64,000 bases of DNA from an uncultured Alphaproteobacteria bacterium (lineage in GTDB: Bacteria > Pseudomonadota > Alphaproteobacteria > Caulobacterales > Caulobacteraceae), in NCBI GenBank assembly GCA_903822175.1, contig CAIJOB010000032.1, positions 1 to 64,000 on the forward strand, given 5' to 3'. The notes below the pieces were generated by a model, which saw only the letters and a list, made by a program, of their open reading frames with translations, made no database searches and was not told where the DNA came from. A program made the translations under genes and the position numbers. This document shows, piece after piece, positions 45,320 through 54,369 of the stretch (the stretch's first letter is position 1; the number at the start of each line of letters is the position of its first letter).

Positions 45320-45625
45320 GTGTCCAGCGAAACCCTCCACGTCCCGCGCGAAAAGCTGCGCCCCGAGACCCTCAACCTGCACTACGCGATCACCTCGCTG
45401 ATGGAGGAGTTCGAAGCCGTCGACTGGTACCGCCAGCGCGCCGACGATTGCGACGACAAGAGCCTGAAAGAGATCCTGCTCCATAACGCCCGCGAGGAGC
45501 TGGAGCACGCCGCCATGATCCTCGAATGGATCCGCCGCAACGACGCCGACGCGGCCAAGCAGATGAAGAAGTACCTCTTCACGAAGGCGGACATCCTGAA
45601 GGTGGAGGAAGAGGCGAAGGAGTAG
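45320..45625 (+). CDS. Encapsulated-ferritin-like (EncFtn) protein without targeting tail
   Basis: A 101-residue two-helix ferritin-like protein resembling EncFtn, which forms a decameric ferroxidase ring inside encapsulin shells. The iron-site pattern is complete: SLMEEFEAVDWYRQR on helix 1 (Glu30, Glu32, Trp36) and HNAREELEHAAMILEWIRR on helix 2 (Glu60, His63). Both catalytic Glu residues and His match the EncFtn ferroxidase centre as I know it. The start is GTG with agaagg seven bases upstream. The C-terminus ends in a charged helix with no encapsulin-targeting peptide, and no encapsulin gene is adjacent. Confidence 0.85.
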   Translation: MSSETLHVPREKLRPETLNLHYAITSLMEEFEAVDWYRQRADDCDDKSLKEILLHNAREELEHAAMILEWIRRNDADAAKQMKKYLFTKADILKVEEEAKE

Positions 45626-45675
45626 GCGTCCCGGCGCGCATTGCCTGAACCACCCGCGCCGCGCTACGCCAAGCC

Positions 45676-46701
45676 GTGCCATCTGACCCCGACAACCTCG
45701 ACCCGGATATCGACGAGGCCGCCGAGCCCTTCGGCGTGCGGATCGTGGCGGTGAGGCCCGAGGACGCCGGCTCACGTATCGACAAGACGCTCGCCGACCT
45801 GTTGCCGGAGATATCGCGGGCGCGCGTCCAGGCGCTGATCGCCCAGGGGCATGTTAGCCGTGACGGCGCGGCCATCTCGGACGCTTCGGGCAAGGCGCTT
45901 GCCGGCGACTACCGCATCGAAATCCCTCCGCCCATCGCCGCCGAACCGGTCGCCGAGGCGATCCCGCTGACCGTGCTCTACGAAGACGCCGACCTGATCG
46001 TGGTCGACAAGCCGGCCGGCATGGCGGTCCACCCAGCGCCCGGCAGCGAGAGCGGCACGCTCGTCAACGCCCTGCTGCACCACGCGGGCGACAGCCTGTC
46101 GGGCATCGGCGGGGTGGCGCGGCCGGGCATCGTTCACCGTATCGACAAGGACACCTCAGGCATCGTGGTGGTGGCCAAGACCGATGCGGCGCACCACGGT
46201 CTCTCGGCGCTGTTCGCCGCCCACGACATCGACCGCCTCTACGTCGCGCTGACCCGCGGCGCGCCGCAGAAGGCGGTGGCCGGGACGAAAGCCACCATCG
46301 AGGGCGCCATCGGCCGCTCCTCCGCCGACCGCAAGAAGATGGCGATCGTTCGCTCGGGCGGGCGCCATGCGGTGACCCACTACGCCGTCGAGCGCACCTT
46401 CGGGCCGAAGGAGCGGCCGCTGGCCGCCCGCGTCGCCTGCACGCTCGAGACCGGCCGCACTCACCAGATCCGCGTGCATCTGGCCTCGGTCGGCGCGCCC
46501 TGCCTGGGCGATCCCGCCTACGGCTCCGGCCCGCCCGCCGAGAAGGTCCGCGCGGCGATGGTCGAGGCCGGTCTGAGGCGTCAGGCCCTGCACGCCGCGG
46601 TGCTGGGCTTCCGCCATCCGGTCACCGGCGAGGTCCTGCGGTTCGAGAGCCCGCTGCCGCCGGATATGGCGACCCTGGAGCGCCTGCTCGCCGACCTCTG
46701 A
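45676..46701 (+). CDS. rluD: RluA family 23S rRNA pseudouridine synthase
   Basis: Pseudouridine synthase, probably RluD-type, modifying helix 69 of 23S rRNA. The N-terminal S4 RNA-binding domain spans about residues 25-90 (SRIDKTLADLLPEISRARVQALIAQGHV). The catalytic Asp is in IVHRIDKDTSGIVVVAK; ETGRTHQIRVHLASVGAP and GDPAYG follow. The start is GTG. In alphaproteobacteria this gene is commonly next to rpoH; here a TonB-dependent receptor gene sits between them. Confidence 0.93.
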   Translation: MPSDPDNLDPDIDEAAEPFGVRIVAVRPEDAGSRIDKTLADLLPEISRARVQALIAQGHVSRDGAAISDASGKALAGDYRIEIPPPIAAEPVAEAIPLTVLYEDADLIVVDKPAGMAVHPAPGSESGTLVNALLHHAGDSLSGIGGVARPGIVHRIDKDTSGIVVVAKTDAAHHGLSALFAAHDIDRLYVALTRGAPQKAVAGTKATIEGAIGRSSADRKKMAIVRSGGRHAVTHYAVERTFGPKERPLAARVACTLETGRTHQIRVHLASVGAPCLGDPAYGSGPPAEKVRAAMVEAGLRRQALHAAVLGFRHPVTGEVLRFESPLPPDMATLERLLADL

Positions 46702-46854
46702 TATTTCAGCCGCGCAGGACGCCTCACGTAGGGGTAATCGCCACGCAACATTGGCGCCCTCATTTGGACCCGCTGAACGGCGAGGTCATACGCCGGAGCT
46801 TCGGGGGATAATCGGCGGCCAGCCCACCATCGGTCAGGGCGGCGCCGCGAGCGG

Positions 46855-49785
46855 ATGAACGGGCGAGTGATCTTCAAGCCTTTGCGAGCCTTCCCGCGTG
46901 TCCGGTCGCGCGCCGCGCTGCAGGCCGGCGCTTGCGCCGCGGCCCTGTTGGCGGCGGGGCATGCCTCTGCCGACGCCGCCGCGCCCGCGCCGCCCGCGCC
47001 CAAGACCCCGGCTGTCTCCGAAGTCACCGTCGTCGCCGCGCCGAAGATCCAGCCGGGCGCGGTGATCGGCGACATCAAGCCCGACATCCAGTTCCATCCG
47101 GAGGACATCCAGGCCTACGGCGTCTCGACCATCACCGAGCTTTTGGACGAGCTCGCGCCGGAGATCGGCTCCAACTCCGGCCGCGGCGGCGAGGGCCCGG
47201 CGATCCTGGTCAACGGCCGGCGCATCTCCGGCGTCAACGAGATCCGCAATATCCCCACCGAAGCGATCCTTAGGGTCGACATCCTGCCGGAAGAGGCGGC
47301 GCTGAAGTACGGCTTCTCGGCCAACCAGCGCGTGGTCAACATCGTGCTGCGCGACCACTTCGGGGCCAAGTTCGTCGACGCCCAGGGCGGCGAGGCGACC
47401 GAGGGCGGCGGCGCCAGCGGCCAGGCCGAGGCCAACGTGACCCGCATCACCGGCGAGCGGCGGATGAACTTCGACCTGAAGTACAACGCCAAGGCCTCGC
47501 TGCTGGAATCGCAGCGCGACCTGACCTCGCTCGCCGCCGGCCAGGATTTCGACTTCGCCGGCAACGTCAGCGCCGCCCTCCCCGGCGGCCAGATCGACCC
47601 CGCGCTCAGCGCGCTCGCGGGCCGGCCAGTGACCGTGGCCGGCGTCCCGGCGGCGGGCGCCAGCAGGGCGCTGGGCCTCGGCGATTTCCTGCCGACGGCC
47701 AACGTCCCCAACGTCACCGACGTGCGGCCCTTCCGCACCCTGGTCGCGGACAGCCAGATGATCTCGGCCAACGGCGTGGTCACCCAGCCGATCTTCGCCG
47801 ACATCAAGGCCACGCTGAACGCCACCTTCGAAGCCACGAACTCGGAAGCCGAGCGTGGCCTGCCGGGCGTCAGCCTGCTGGCGCCCGCGGGCCTGCCGTT
47901 CTCGCCGTTCTCGAGTCCCGTGGAGATCGACCGCTTCGTCCCGGGCTTTTCACCCCTGGATCAGGACGCCAACGGCTGGACCGGGCACATCGGCGTCAGC
48001 TTCAACCGCGACGTCGCCAAATGGCGCCTGGCGCTGACCGGCAACTACGACCACGCCGACAGCAAGAACGAGAACGACGTCGGCCTCGACGCCACGGCCC
48101 TGCAGGCGGCGGTCACCGCCGGCACGGTCAATCCGTTCGGCGCGCTCCCGGCCAACCTGCTGACCCTGCGCCCGCAGGACACCAGCCACACCAAGTCCGA
48201 CACCGGCAACATCCAGTTCGTGGCCTCCGGGCCGATCTGGACCATCCCGGCCGGCGAGATCCGCACCAGCTTCCGGGTCGGCGCCACCGGCTCCAGCTTC
48301 GCCTCGGACGCCACCCATGGCGGCTTTAGCCAGTCGCAGACCTTCAGCCAGGGCGGCGGCAATGTGCAGGCCTCGATCGACGTCCCCCTGACCAGCGCCA
48401 AGAACAAGGTGCTGCCGATGTTCGGCGAGTTCTCGGTCAACACCCACGTGGCCCTGCAGTCGGTCTCCGGCTTCGGCACGCTGGATACGCTCGGCTACGG
48501 GGTCCACTGGACGCCGGTCACCGGTCTCTCGATCCTGATCAACCGGCTGCATGACCAGGCCGCGCCCAGCCAGCAACAGACCAGCGCCCCGATCCTGCTG
48601 ACCCCCAACACCCGGATATTCGACTTTGCCACCGGCCAGACCGTGGACGTGACCCAGATCAGCGGCGGCAATCCGGCGCTCACCAGCGACGACCGCTATC
48701 GGGACTCGGTGCGGGTGACCTGGCAGCCCTATCAGGACAAGCAGCTGATCTTCCGGGCCGACTACAACAAGATCCACTACAAGGACCCCATCGTCGGCGC
48801 CCTGCCGGCCGCCTCGGCGGCGATCGAGGCCGCCTTCCCCGACCGCTTCATCCGCGACGCGGCGGGCGACCTCACCGAGGTCGATTTCCGGCCGGTGAAC
48901 TTCTCCAGCCAGGACGTCAGCTCCATCCGCTGGGGTTTCGACTACTCCAAGCCCATCGGTCCGCCGTCCGCGCCGCCGCCGCGCAGCCAGGTCTTCCAGG
49001 AGCTGCGCAAGGCCGGCATCGCCGGACAGGTCGGCCGCCGTCCGGCCGGACCTCCGCCCGGCGCCAACGCCGAGGGGCTGCCCGCACCGGTGCCGGGCGC
49101 CCAGGGCCCGTTCCCCGGCGCGCCGGGCGGGCCGCCTGACGCGAACGCCGGTCCTCCCACCGATGGCGCGCCCGCCGCGGCGCCGCCCGAGCGCGGCAAC
49201 GGCGGTGGGTTCGCGGGGCGTGGCGGTCAGGGCGGCGGGCCGGGCGGCGGAGGCTTCGCGGGCGGCCGTGCCGGCGCGCGGGGCGGGCCGCAGGACGGAC
49301 GCCTGCACATCTCGCTGTTCCACACCTACTACTTCGCCGACCGCTTCCTGGTGCGGCCGGGCGGCCCCCTGCTCGACTTCCTGGACGGCTCGTCCCTGAA
49401 CGGCGCCGGCGGCCAGCCGCAGCAGGAGGTGCAGCTGCAGCTCAACATCGCCGAGCGCGGCTTCGGCGGCGAGATCAACGCCGACTGGAAGAGCGGCACG
49501 ACGGTCAGCGGCGTGACCGGCGCCACCGGCAATCTCGACTTCTCCGACCTGGTGAAGGTCAACGCCCGGGTCTTCGCCGACCTCAACCAGCGCAAGACCC
49601 TGATCGAGAAAGACCCCTGGCTGAAAGGCGTGCGGGTCAGCTTCTCCATCGCCAACATCTTCGACCAGCGCCAGAAGGTCACCGACGCCACCGGGGCCAC
49701 GCCGCTGAGCTTCCAGCCCGACTATCTGGACCCCCTCGGCCGCACCTGGCGCATCGAGGTGCGCAAGCTGTTCACCAGCCCCTGA
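46855..49785 (+). CDS. TonB-dependent receptor with a Gly/Pro-rich insertion
   Basis: Outer-membrane receptor of 976 residues for an unknown ligand. A signal peptide ends near residue 40, and the TonB box VSEVTVVA follows at about 55. The plug domain (residues about 70-170) has GRGGEGPAILVNGRRISG and VDILPEEAALKYGFSANQRVVNIVLRD split by typical strands. The barrel runs to the C-terminus, which reads RKLFTSP rather than ending in an aromatic residue. Between residues about 700 and 815 a long low-complexity stretch of Gly, Pro, Ala and Arg interrupts the barrel and would form a very large loop. No regulator is adjacent. Confidence 0.88.
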   Translation: MNGRVIFKPLRAFPRVRSRAALQAGACAAALLAAGHASADAAAPAPPAPKTPAVSEVTVVAAPKIQPGAVIGDIKPDIQFHPEDIQAYGVSTITELLDELAPEIGSNSGRGGEGPAILVNGRRISGVNEIRNIPTEAILRVDILPEEAALKYGFSANQRVVNIVLRDHFGAKFVDAQGGEATEGGGASGQAEANVTRITGERRMNFDLKYNAKASLLESQRDLTSLAAGQDFDFAGNVSAALPGGQIDPALSALAGRPVTVAGVPAAGASRALGLGDFLPTANVPNVTDVRPFRTLVADSQMISANGVVTQPIFADIKATLNATFEATNSEAERGLPGVSLLAPAGLPFSPFSSPVEIDRFVPGFSPLDQDANGWTGHIGVSFNRDVAKWRLALTGNYDHADSKNENDVGLDATALQAAVTAGTVNPFGALPANLLTLRPQDTSHTKSDTGNIQFVASGPIWTIPAGEIRTSFRVGATGSSFASDATHGGFSQSQTFSQGGGNVQASIDVPLTSAKNKVLPMFGEFSVNTHVALQSVSGFGTLDTLGYGVHWTPVTGLSILINRLHDQAAPSQQQTSAPILLTPNTRIFDFATGQTVDVTQISGGNPALTSDDRYRDSVRVTWQPYQDKQLIFRADYNKIHYKDPIVGALPAASAAIEAAFPDRFIRDAAGDLTEVDFRPVNFSSQDVSSIRWGFDYSKPIGPPSAPPPRSQVFQELRKAGIAGQVGRRPAGPPPGANAEGLPAPVPGAQGPFPGAPGGPPDANAGPPTDGAPAAAPPERGNGGGFAGRGGQGGGPGGGGFAGGRAGARGGPQDGRLHISLFHTYYFADRFLVRPGGPLLDFLDGSSLNGAGGQPQQEVQLQLNIAERGFGGEINADWKSGTTVSGVTGATGNLDFSDLVKVNARVFADLNQRKTLIEKDPWLKGVRVSFSIANIFDQRQKVTDATGATPLSFQPDYLDPLGRTWRIEVRKLFTSP

Positions 49786-49834
49786 GCACCGCTCTGAAGA
49801 TGCAGCTTTGCTACAGACCCTGTGAGAAACCGTG

Positions 49835-49865
49835 CCTTGAAGGCGCCACCATCGGGGACTAGAAA
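49835..49865 (+). promoter_or_regulatory. Candidate rpoH promoter
   Basis: In the 233-bp gap before rpoH, ccttgaag (49835-49842) matches the heat-shock -35 core CTTGAA and also a housekeeping TTGAAG. It is followed after 17 bases by tagaaa (49860-49865) as a possible -10. Caulobacter rpoH is known to be partly autoregulated from a heat-shock promoter. An imperfect hairpin (49866-49886) starts directly downstream. The call is pattern-based only. Confidence 0.35.
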
Positions 49866-50018
49866 GTCCCACTAACGCAGTAGGACATTTCCCGCTGTGC
49901 CGCGGGGGTCTTCCGCAACCGCAACCTCGTACATATGTGAGAGGTTGAGGGGGCGGACGGACCTTGTGCGCGAGATCGCGCGGCGGCCCGGACGTCCAGG
50001 AATTGAGGGATAATAACA

Positions 50019-50906
50019 ATGGCCGCAAGCGCACTCAGCGTGATGTCGCCGGACGGTGGCCTCAGCCGCTACCTGTCCGAAATCCGCAAATTTCCCATGC
50101 TGGCGAAGGACGAGGAATTCATGCTCGCCAAGCGTTGGCAGGAGCACGAAGATCCCGACGCCGCCCATCGTCTGGTGACCAGCCACCTTCGCCTGGTGGC
50201 CAAGATCGCCATGGGCTACCGCGGCTACGGCCTGCCGATCGGGGAAGTGATCTCCGAAGGCAACGTCGGCCTAATGCAGGCGGTGAAGAAGTTCGATCCG
50301 GACAAGGGCTTCCGCCTGGCGACCTACGCCATGTGGTGGATCCGCGCCTCGATCCAGGAATACATCCTGCGCTCGTGGAGCCTGGTGAAGATGGGCACCA
50401 CCGCGGCACAGAAGAAGCTGTTCTTCAACCTGCGTAAGGCCAAGAGCGAAATCTCGGCCCTGCAGGAGGGCGACCTGCACCCCGATCAGGTCAGTGTCAT
50501 CGCCACCAAGCTGGGCGTGCTGGACGCGGAAGTCATCTCGATGAACCGCCGCCTGTCCGGCGGTGACGCCTCGCTGAACTCGCCCATGCGCGCGGACAGC
50601 GAGAGCGAGTGGCAGGACTGGCTGGTGGACGACAAGACCCCCAGCCAGGAGACGGTGGTCGCCGACAACCAGGAAAAGACCCTGCGCATGGGTCTGCTGG
50701 AAGAGGCCATGACCGAGCTCTCCGACCGCGAACGCCACATCCTGACCGAGCGCCGCCTGAAGGACGAACCGACCACCCTGGAAGAACTCGCCTCGCAATA
50801 CGGCGTCAGCCGCGAGCGCGTCCGCCAGATCGAGGTGCGCGCCTTCGAGAAGCTCCAGAAGTCGATGAAAGCCGCCGCGCTGGACCGGAATTTGGTCGAC
50901 GCTTAG
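50019..50906 (+). CDS. rpoH: RNA polymerase heat-shock sigma factor (sigma-32)
   Basis: Sigma-70 family factor that directs RNA polymerase to heat-shock genes. At 295 residues it is complete. Region 2 includes LVAKIAMGYRGYGLPIGEVI and FRLATYAMWWIRASIQEYIL; the RpoH-specific box is QKKLFFNLRKAKSE; region 4 has the helix-turn-helix TTLEELASQYGVSRERVRQ. A purine-rich gagggataataac precedes the ATG. It ends before a REP-like hairpin. Confidence 0.97.
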   Translation: MAASALSVMSPDGGLSRYLSEIRKFPMLAKDEEFMLAKRWQEHEDPDAAHRLVTSHLRLVAKIAMGYRGYGLPIGEVISEGNVGLMQAVKKFDPDKGFRLATYAMWWIRASIQEYILRSWSLVKMGTTAAQKKLFFNLRKAKSEISALQEGDLHPDQVSVIATKLGVLDAEVISMNRRLSGGDASLNSPMRADSESEWQDWLVDDKTPSQETVVADNQEKTLRMGLLEEAMTELSDRERHILTERRLKDEPTTLEELASQYGVSRERVRQIEVRAFEKLQKSMKAAALDRNLVDA

Positions 50907-50919
50907 GCTGAGCTAAGTT

Positions 50920-50942
50920 CCTTCTCCCTCTGTGGGAGAAGG
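50920..50942. repeat. REP-like hairpin after rpoH
   Basis: A nine-pair stem (ccttctccc with loop tctgt) starts 14 bp after the rpoH stop. It is followed by a second small stem (cctg/cagg, around 50946-50958) and ggatgagggg. This composite is a familiar kind of intergenic palindrome in Caulobacterales. It can act as the rpoH terminator. It shares the flank gagctaagt with the hairpin at 10949. Confidence 0.6.
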
Positions 50943-51020
50943 TGGCCTGTGAAGCAGGTCGGATGAGGGGTCGCACGGCACGTCCGGCGGCCCCTTTCCA
51001 TATCCGCTCATGTACCAGCG

Positions 51021-51230
51021 TCAGTCGGACGTGATCCAATCGGGATCGCTCGCCGGGCGATAGTTGGAGATCAACAGGATATGGAGCTGTTGCGCGATGA
51101 TGCGTTGAGCGAAGTCTGCCTGATCCACCCTGATCAGCTTGCCAGCGACTAGCTCCTCGGCCGCTGACGCCGCGGCGACCTCGGACCACGTTTCATCCGT
51201 GGGACGAGGCGGGGAGATCTCAGCAGCCAT
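51021..51230 (-). CDS. Hypothetical protein, 69 residues
   Basis: Not recognised. An acidic small protein without signal peptide or membrane segment; the middle (AAASAAEELVAGKLIRVDQADFA) is helical and the end reads NYRPASDPDWITSD. It starts 24 bp after the stop of the M14 peptidase gene on the same strand, so it may be read from that transcript. Codon use is less extreme in GC than its neighbours. It could be real or a chance frame. Confidence 0.5.
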   Translation of the reverse strand: MAAEISPPRPTDETWSEVAAASAAEELVAGKLIRVDQADFAQRIIAQQLHILLISNYRPASDPDWITSD

Positions 51231-51253
51231 TCGATGATCCCCCGCGCACCCCG

Positions 51254-54055
51254 CTACCCCTCAGCCTTCTTCTCTTCGTCCCCGTCCTTCTTCTCCTCAT
51301 CCTTGGCATTCGGGTCGGGGATGACCGGCGGGCCGCCGAGGCCCGCGCGGAGGTCCTTGTACGAAAACAGCGCGTTGTAGAGCATCCGGTACTCGCCGAA
51401 GTTCTGCCAGCGGTAGATCGGATTGGTGGCGAACATCAGCACCTGGCCCTGGCCCACCGGCAGGTCGACGATGGCGGGCCGGTCCTTGATCTCGGATGCG
51501 CCGACCATCAGGCCGGACTGAACAGCCTTGTCGCCGCCCGGGAAGCTCATCAGCACATCGTTCTGGTCGCGGATCGGCAGCGACAAGAGCGCGGTCGAGG
51601 CCCAGCGCACCGTCGTCGTGGGTTCCGTGTAGCCGTAGAACACTGGGTTGGCCGGCTTGACGATCTTGGCGGTGACGATCGGTCCCGGCGCATAGAAGGC
51701 CTTGGTCGGCCGGCTCACCTCGACCTCCGGGACGATGCCGTATTCGCCGGGGACCGCGCTGGAGTCGCCCAGCGTGATCAGGGTCCCGCCAGCCTCGACG
51801 AACTTGCGCAGTTCCGCCACGCCTTCCAGCCCCAGCCCGCCGCGAATATCCGGCGATGAGCCATAGGCGCCCTGGGTCGGATAGTCCGCGGTCTTGGTGT
51901 AGGGCAGCGGCTTGCCGGTCATCGGAATGTCGAAGACGAAGTTCTTGCTCGACCGTCCCTGGCTCGGCACGACGATGACGTCGTACCTGGCGCGCAAGCC
52001 GCCCTTCCTCACCTCGTCCTTGAAGATCAGATCGTAGGGCGTCTCGTACTGGTCGAAGGCGTAGCGCACCCAGCCGACGTTCTGGGTCGAGCCCCAGGTG
52101 GAATAGACCGCGAGCCTGGGCAGGGCCGCCTCGTGGGTCGCGACCGTCGGCTTTTCGTTCAGCGCCACCGCCGTCAGCCCCAGCGGGACGACCTGAGCCT
52201 TCAGCGCCTCATAGGCCTTGCCGTCGACGATGAAGGAGCCAGCGGGGATGTCCTTGCCGTTCGCCTTGAAGGCCGCCTCGGCGATGCGGATCGGCTCGCC
52301 CTTCAGCCGGTAGCGCAGCGGCGCGAAATTGACCGAGCCCTGATCCAGCACGGCGTAGGCCACAGCGCCCGCCGGCGGAACCGAGCCGGTCACCACGTCC
52401 TTGTCCACCGGCGTCGCGGCCACCTCCAGCGCCTTCAGATCGGCGCTCGGCGTCACCTTCACATGCGCCATCATCCCCATCGACCAGGCGCTGTCGTCAT
52501 AGGTGCGCAGCTTGTTGTCGGGGAACACCTGCTTTTCCAGGAGGATCTTGGCCAGGCGCCCATAGGGCTGGTCGCGTTTGACGATGAACGACCCGGCCGG
52601 GAACTTGCCCTCCTTCAGCGTGACCTCCGCCGTCGTCCTGCCGACCTCGATCCCCTGCATGCGCAGGAGGTTCACCACCAGGGCGGCGCGGGTCATGTCG
52701 GCCTGATCGCCCGGGATCAGGAAGGCGTAGGGCGCGTCCTTGCGGCCGGCTTCAATCGAGTTGCGGCTCTTGGCGTAGAAGTTCTCGACGATGATCTGCG
52801 GGTTCTCGGCGACCGCGGTCAGACCGGTGAGCACGCCGGTCTCCATGTAGTTGGTGTTGTTGCGCATCGACCACTCGACGACCTTGTAGGGCGGGTCTGG
52901 CCGGAACCAGTCGCGCTTTGTCTGGTCGTTGCCGTCCCCGTCGCCCTGTCCCGGTCCGGCCACCGGCTTGACGTGGCGCAGCTCGGTGGTGGCCCCGCCG
53001 TTGCCGAAGGTCTCGTACATCTTGAACAGGCCGTTGTGGTTGGTGGACATGAAGCCCACGTAGCCCGGCGACCATTCGTCCACGTAGCCGTGCGTCCAGA
53101 CGCCCGGCATGCCGTACTTGGTCAGCTGCGCCATCTCGAAATTGGCGATCCACGGCATCTCGCCAAACAGGATCGGGTCCAGCGTCGGGTTCTGCGGCGC
53201 CTGGCCGGAGAAGGTGTAGAGGAAGGGCACGGACTCGTGCAGGTCGTGCATCACCGGCGGGTGCCACGCCAGGTAAAAGTCCAGCAGATTCCGCGCGCTA
53301 AGGCCGGTGTAGTTGATGTCCCGGTTGTTGTCGTGGAAGATGTACTTGCCCCAGTAAGGCGCACCCGGCACCGCGTTCAGGTCGTCGGTGTCGTCGATCT
53401 TGTTGCGGTAGTACCAGTCGGCATAGCGGTCGCGGCCGTCCGGATCGCTGGCCGGATTGATGCCGACGATGACGTTCTTGCGGATCGTCGCGATCAGCGG
53501 GCTATCCTCGGTGACGAGGCGATAGGCCAGCTCCATCAGCATCTCCGGCGGCCCGGTCTCGGCCGAGTGCAGGCCGCCCAGCGCCAGGTACATCGGCTTG
53601 GTCTTGGCGATGATCGCCTTGGCGTCGGCGTCGGAGAGGCCGCGCGGATCGGCGAGCCGCGCGAGGTTTTTCCGGTTGGCCTCCAGCCCCGCGATGTTCT
53701 CGTCCGACGAAATCAGCACCACGATGGTGGGCCGGCCCTCCTCGGTCTTGCCGGTCTCGACGATCTTCACCCGCGGCGATTTGGCGGCGAGCGCGCGGTA
53801 GTACTTGAGCAGGGCGTCGTAGTGGTCGAGCACGCGGGGCGCGCCGATGTCGTGGCCCAGCACGTCGCGGGGGCTGGGCACGCCACCCGCCGTCGAAGCC
53901 GGCAGGTGATCGACCAGCGGACTCGAAAACTCCGGCTTGGTGGTCCAGGCTTTCTGATGCTCGGCGAAGGTCGGGTCCATCGGCTGCGCCAGGGCCGGCG
54001 CGGCCAGCATCAGCGAGAGCGCGAGCCCGCGCGCGAAAGCCTTGGAAAGCAGCAT
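51254..54055 (-). CDS. M14 family zinc carboxypeptidase-like protein
   Basis: A large exported peptidase of about 933 residues. A signal peptide (GLALSLMLAAPALAQP) precedes the M14 catalytic domain: zinc ligands in GGLHSAETGPPEM (His and Glu), substrate Arg/Asp in NPASDPDGRDR, NNRDINYTG, and the third zinc ligand probably in MHDLHESVPF. The C-terminal half has a Rossmann-like, glutamine-amidotransferase-type part (YDVIVVPSQGRSSKNF) and ends in a Lys/Glu/Asp tail. The ATG at 54055 is preferred to the upstream TTG at 54061. Substrate unknown. Confidence 0.88.
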   Translation of the reverse strand: MLLSKAFARGLALSLMLAAPALAQPMDPTFAEHQKAWTTKPEFSSPLVDHLPASTAGGVPSPRDVLGHDIGAPRVLDHYDALLKYYRALAAKSPRVKIVETGKTEEGRPTIVVLISSDENIAGLEANRKNLARLADPRGLSDADAKAIIAKTKPMYLALGGLHSAETGPPEMLMELAYRLVTEDSPLIATIRKNVIVGINPASDPDGRDRYADWYYRNKIDDTDDLNAVPGAPYWGKYIFHDNNRDINYTGLSARNLLDFYLAWHPPVMHDLHESVPFLYTFSGQAPQNPTLDPILFGEMPWIANFEMAQLTKYGMPGVWTHGYVDEWSPGYVGFMSTNHNGLFKMYETFGNGGATTELRHVKPVAGPGQGDGDGNDQTKRDWFRPDPPYKVVEWSMRNNTNYMETGVLTGLTAVAENPQIIVENFYAKSRNSIEAGRKDAPYAFLIPGDQADMTRAALVVNLLRMQGIEVGRTTAEVTLKEGKFPAGSFIVKRDQPYGRLAKILLEKQVFPDNKLRTYDDSAWSMGMMAHVKVTPSADLKALEVAATPVDKDVVTGSVPPAGAVAYAVLDQGSVNFAPLRYRLKGEPIRIAEAAFKANGKDIPAGSFIVDGKAYEALKAQVVPLGLTAVALNEKPTVATHEAALPRLAVYSTWGSTQNVGWVRYAFDQYETPYDLIFKDEVRKGGLRARYDVIVVPSQGRSSKNFVFDIPMTGKPLPYTKTADYPTQGAYGSSPDIRGGLGLEGVAELRKFVEAGGTLITLGDSSAVPGEYGIVPEVEVSRPTKAFYAPGPIVTAKIVKPANPVFYGYTEPTTTVRWASTALLSLPIRDQNDVLMSFPGGDKAVQSGLMVGASEIKDRPAIVDLPVGQGQVLMFATNPIYRWQNFGEYRMLYNALFSYKDLRAGLGGPPVIPDPNAKDEEKKDGDEEKKAEG

Positions 54056-54132
54056 AGGCAAATCCCCGAACCCGACTGAGGTCGCAGGGATAGACCAGCG
54101 AACGCGGCTGTCTAGGCCTGCCGCGTCAGCGT

Positions 54133-54312
54133 CTAGAGGTTGTCGCGCGCCTCAAGCAGGCGCTTCAGTTCGCTTTCCAGATCAGCGACGACGCTGCCGC
54201 TGTCCGGCGGCCCGCCGATGCTGGACGGCGCCTGGAGGATCTCCAGTTCGCGCCGGACCTTATTGATCGCCTCGGTGAGTTCTTCGCGGAGTTGTTTTTC
54301 GGACTCTGACAT
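54133..54312 (-). CDS. Small coiled-coil protein, 59 residues
   Basis: An ATG at 54312 opens a 59-codon frame ending in TAG. The protein is two charged helices (SEKQLREELTEAINKVRREL, then VVADLESELKRLLEARDNL) joined by a Pro/Gly/Ser hinge. The heptad pattern and absence of rare features suggest a genuine small protein of unknown role. It lies between the M14 peptidase and the receiver-domain gene on the same strand. Confidence 0.6.
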   Translation of the reverse strand: MSESEKQLREELTEAINKVRRELEILQAPSSIGGPPDSGSVVADLESELKRLLEARDNL

Positions 54313-54369
54313 GGAGCTGACCCTAGCGCCCTGCCGAAGCGGCGGCCACCCATGTCAACATTGTCCCGC

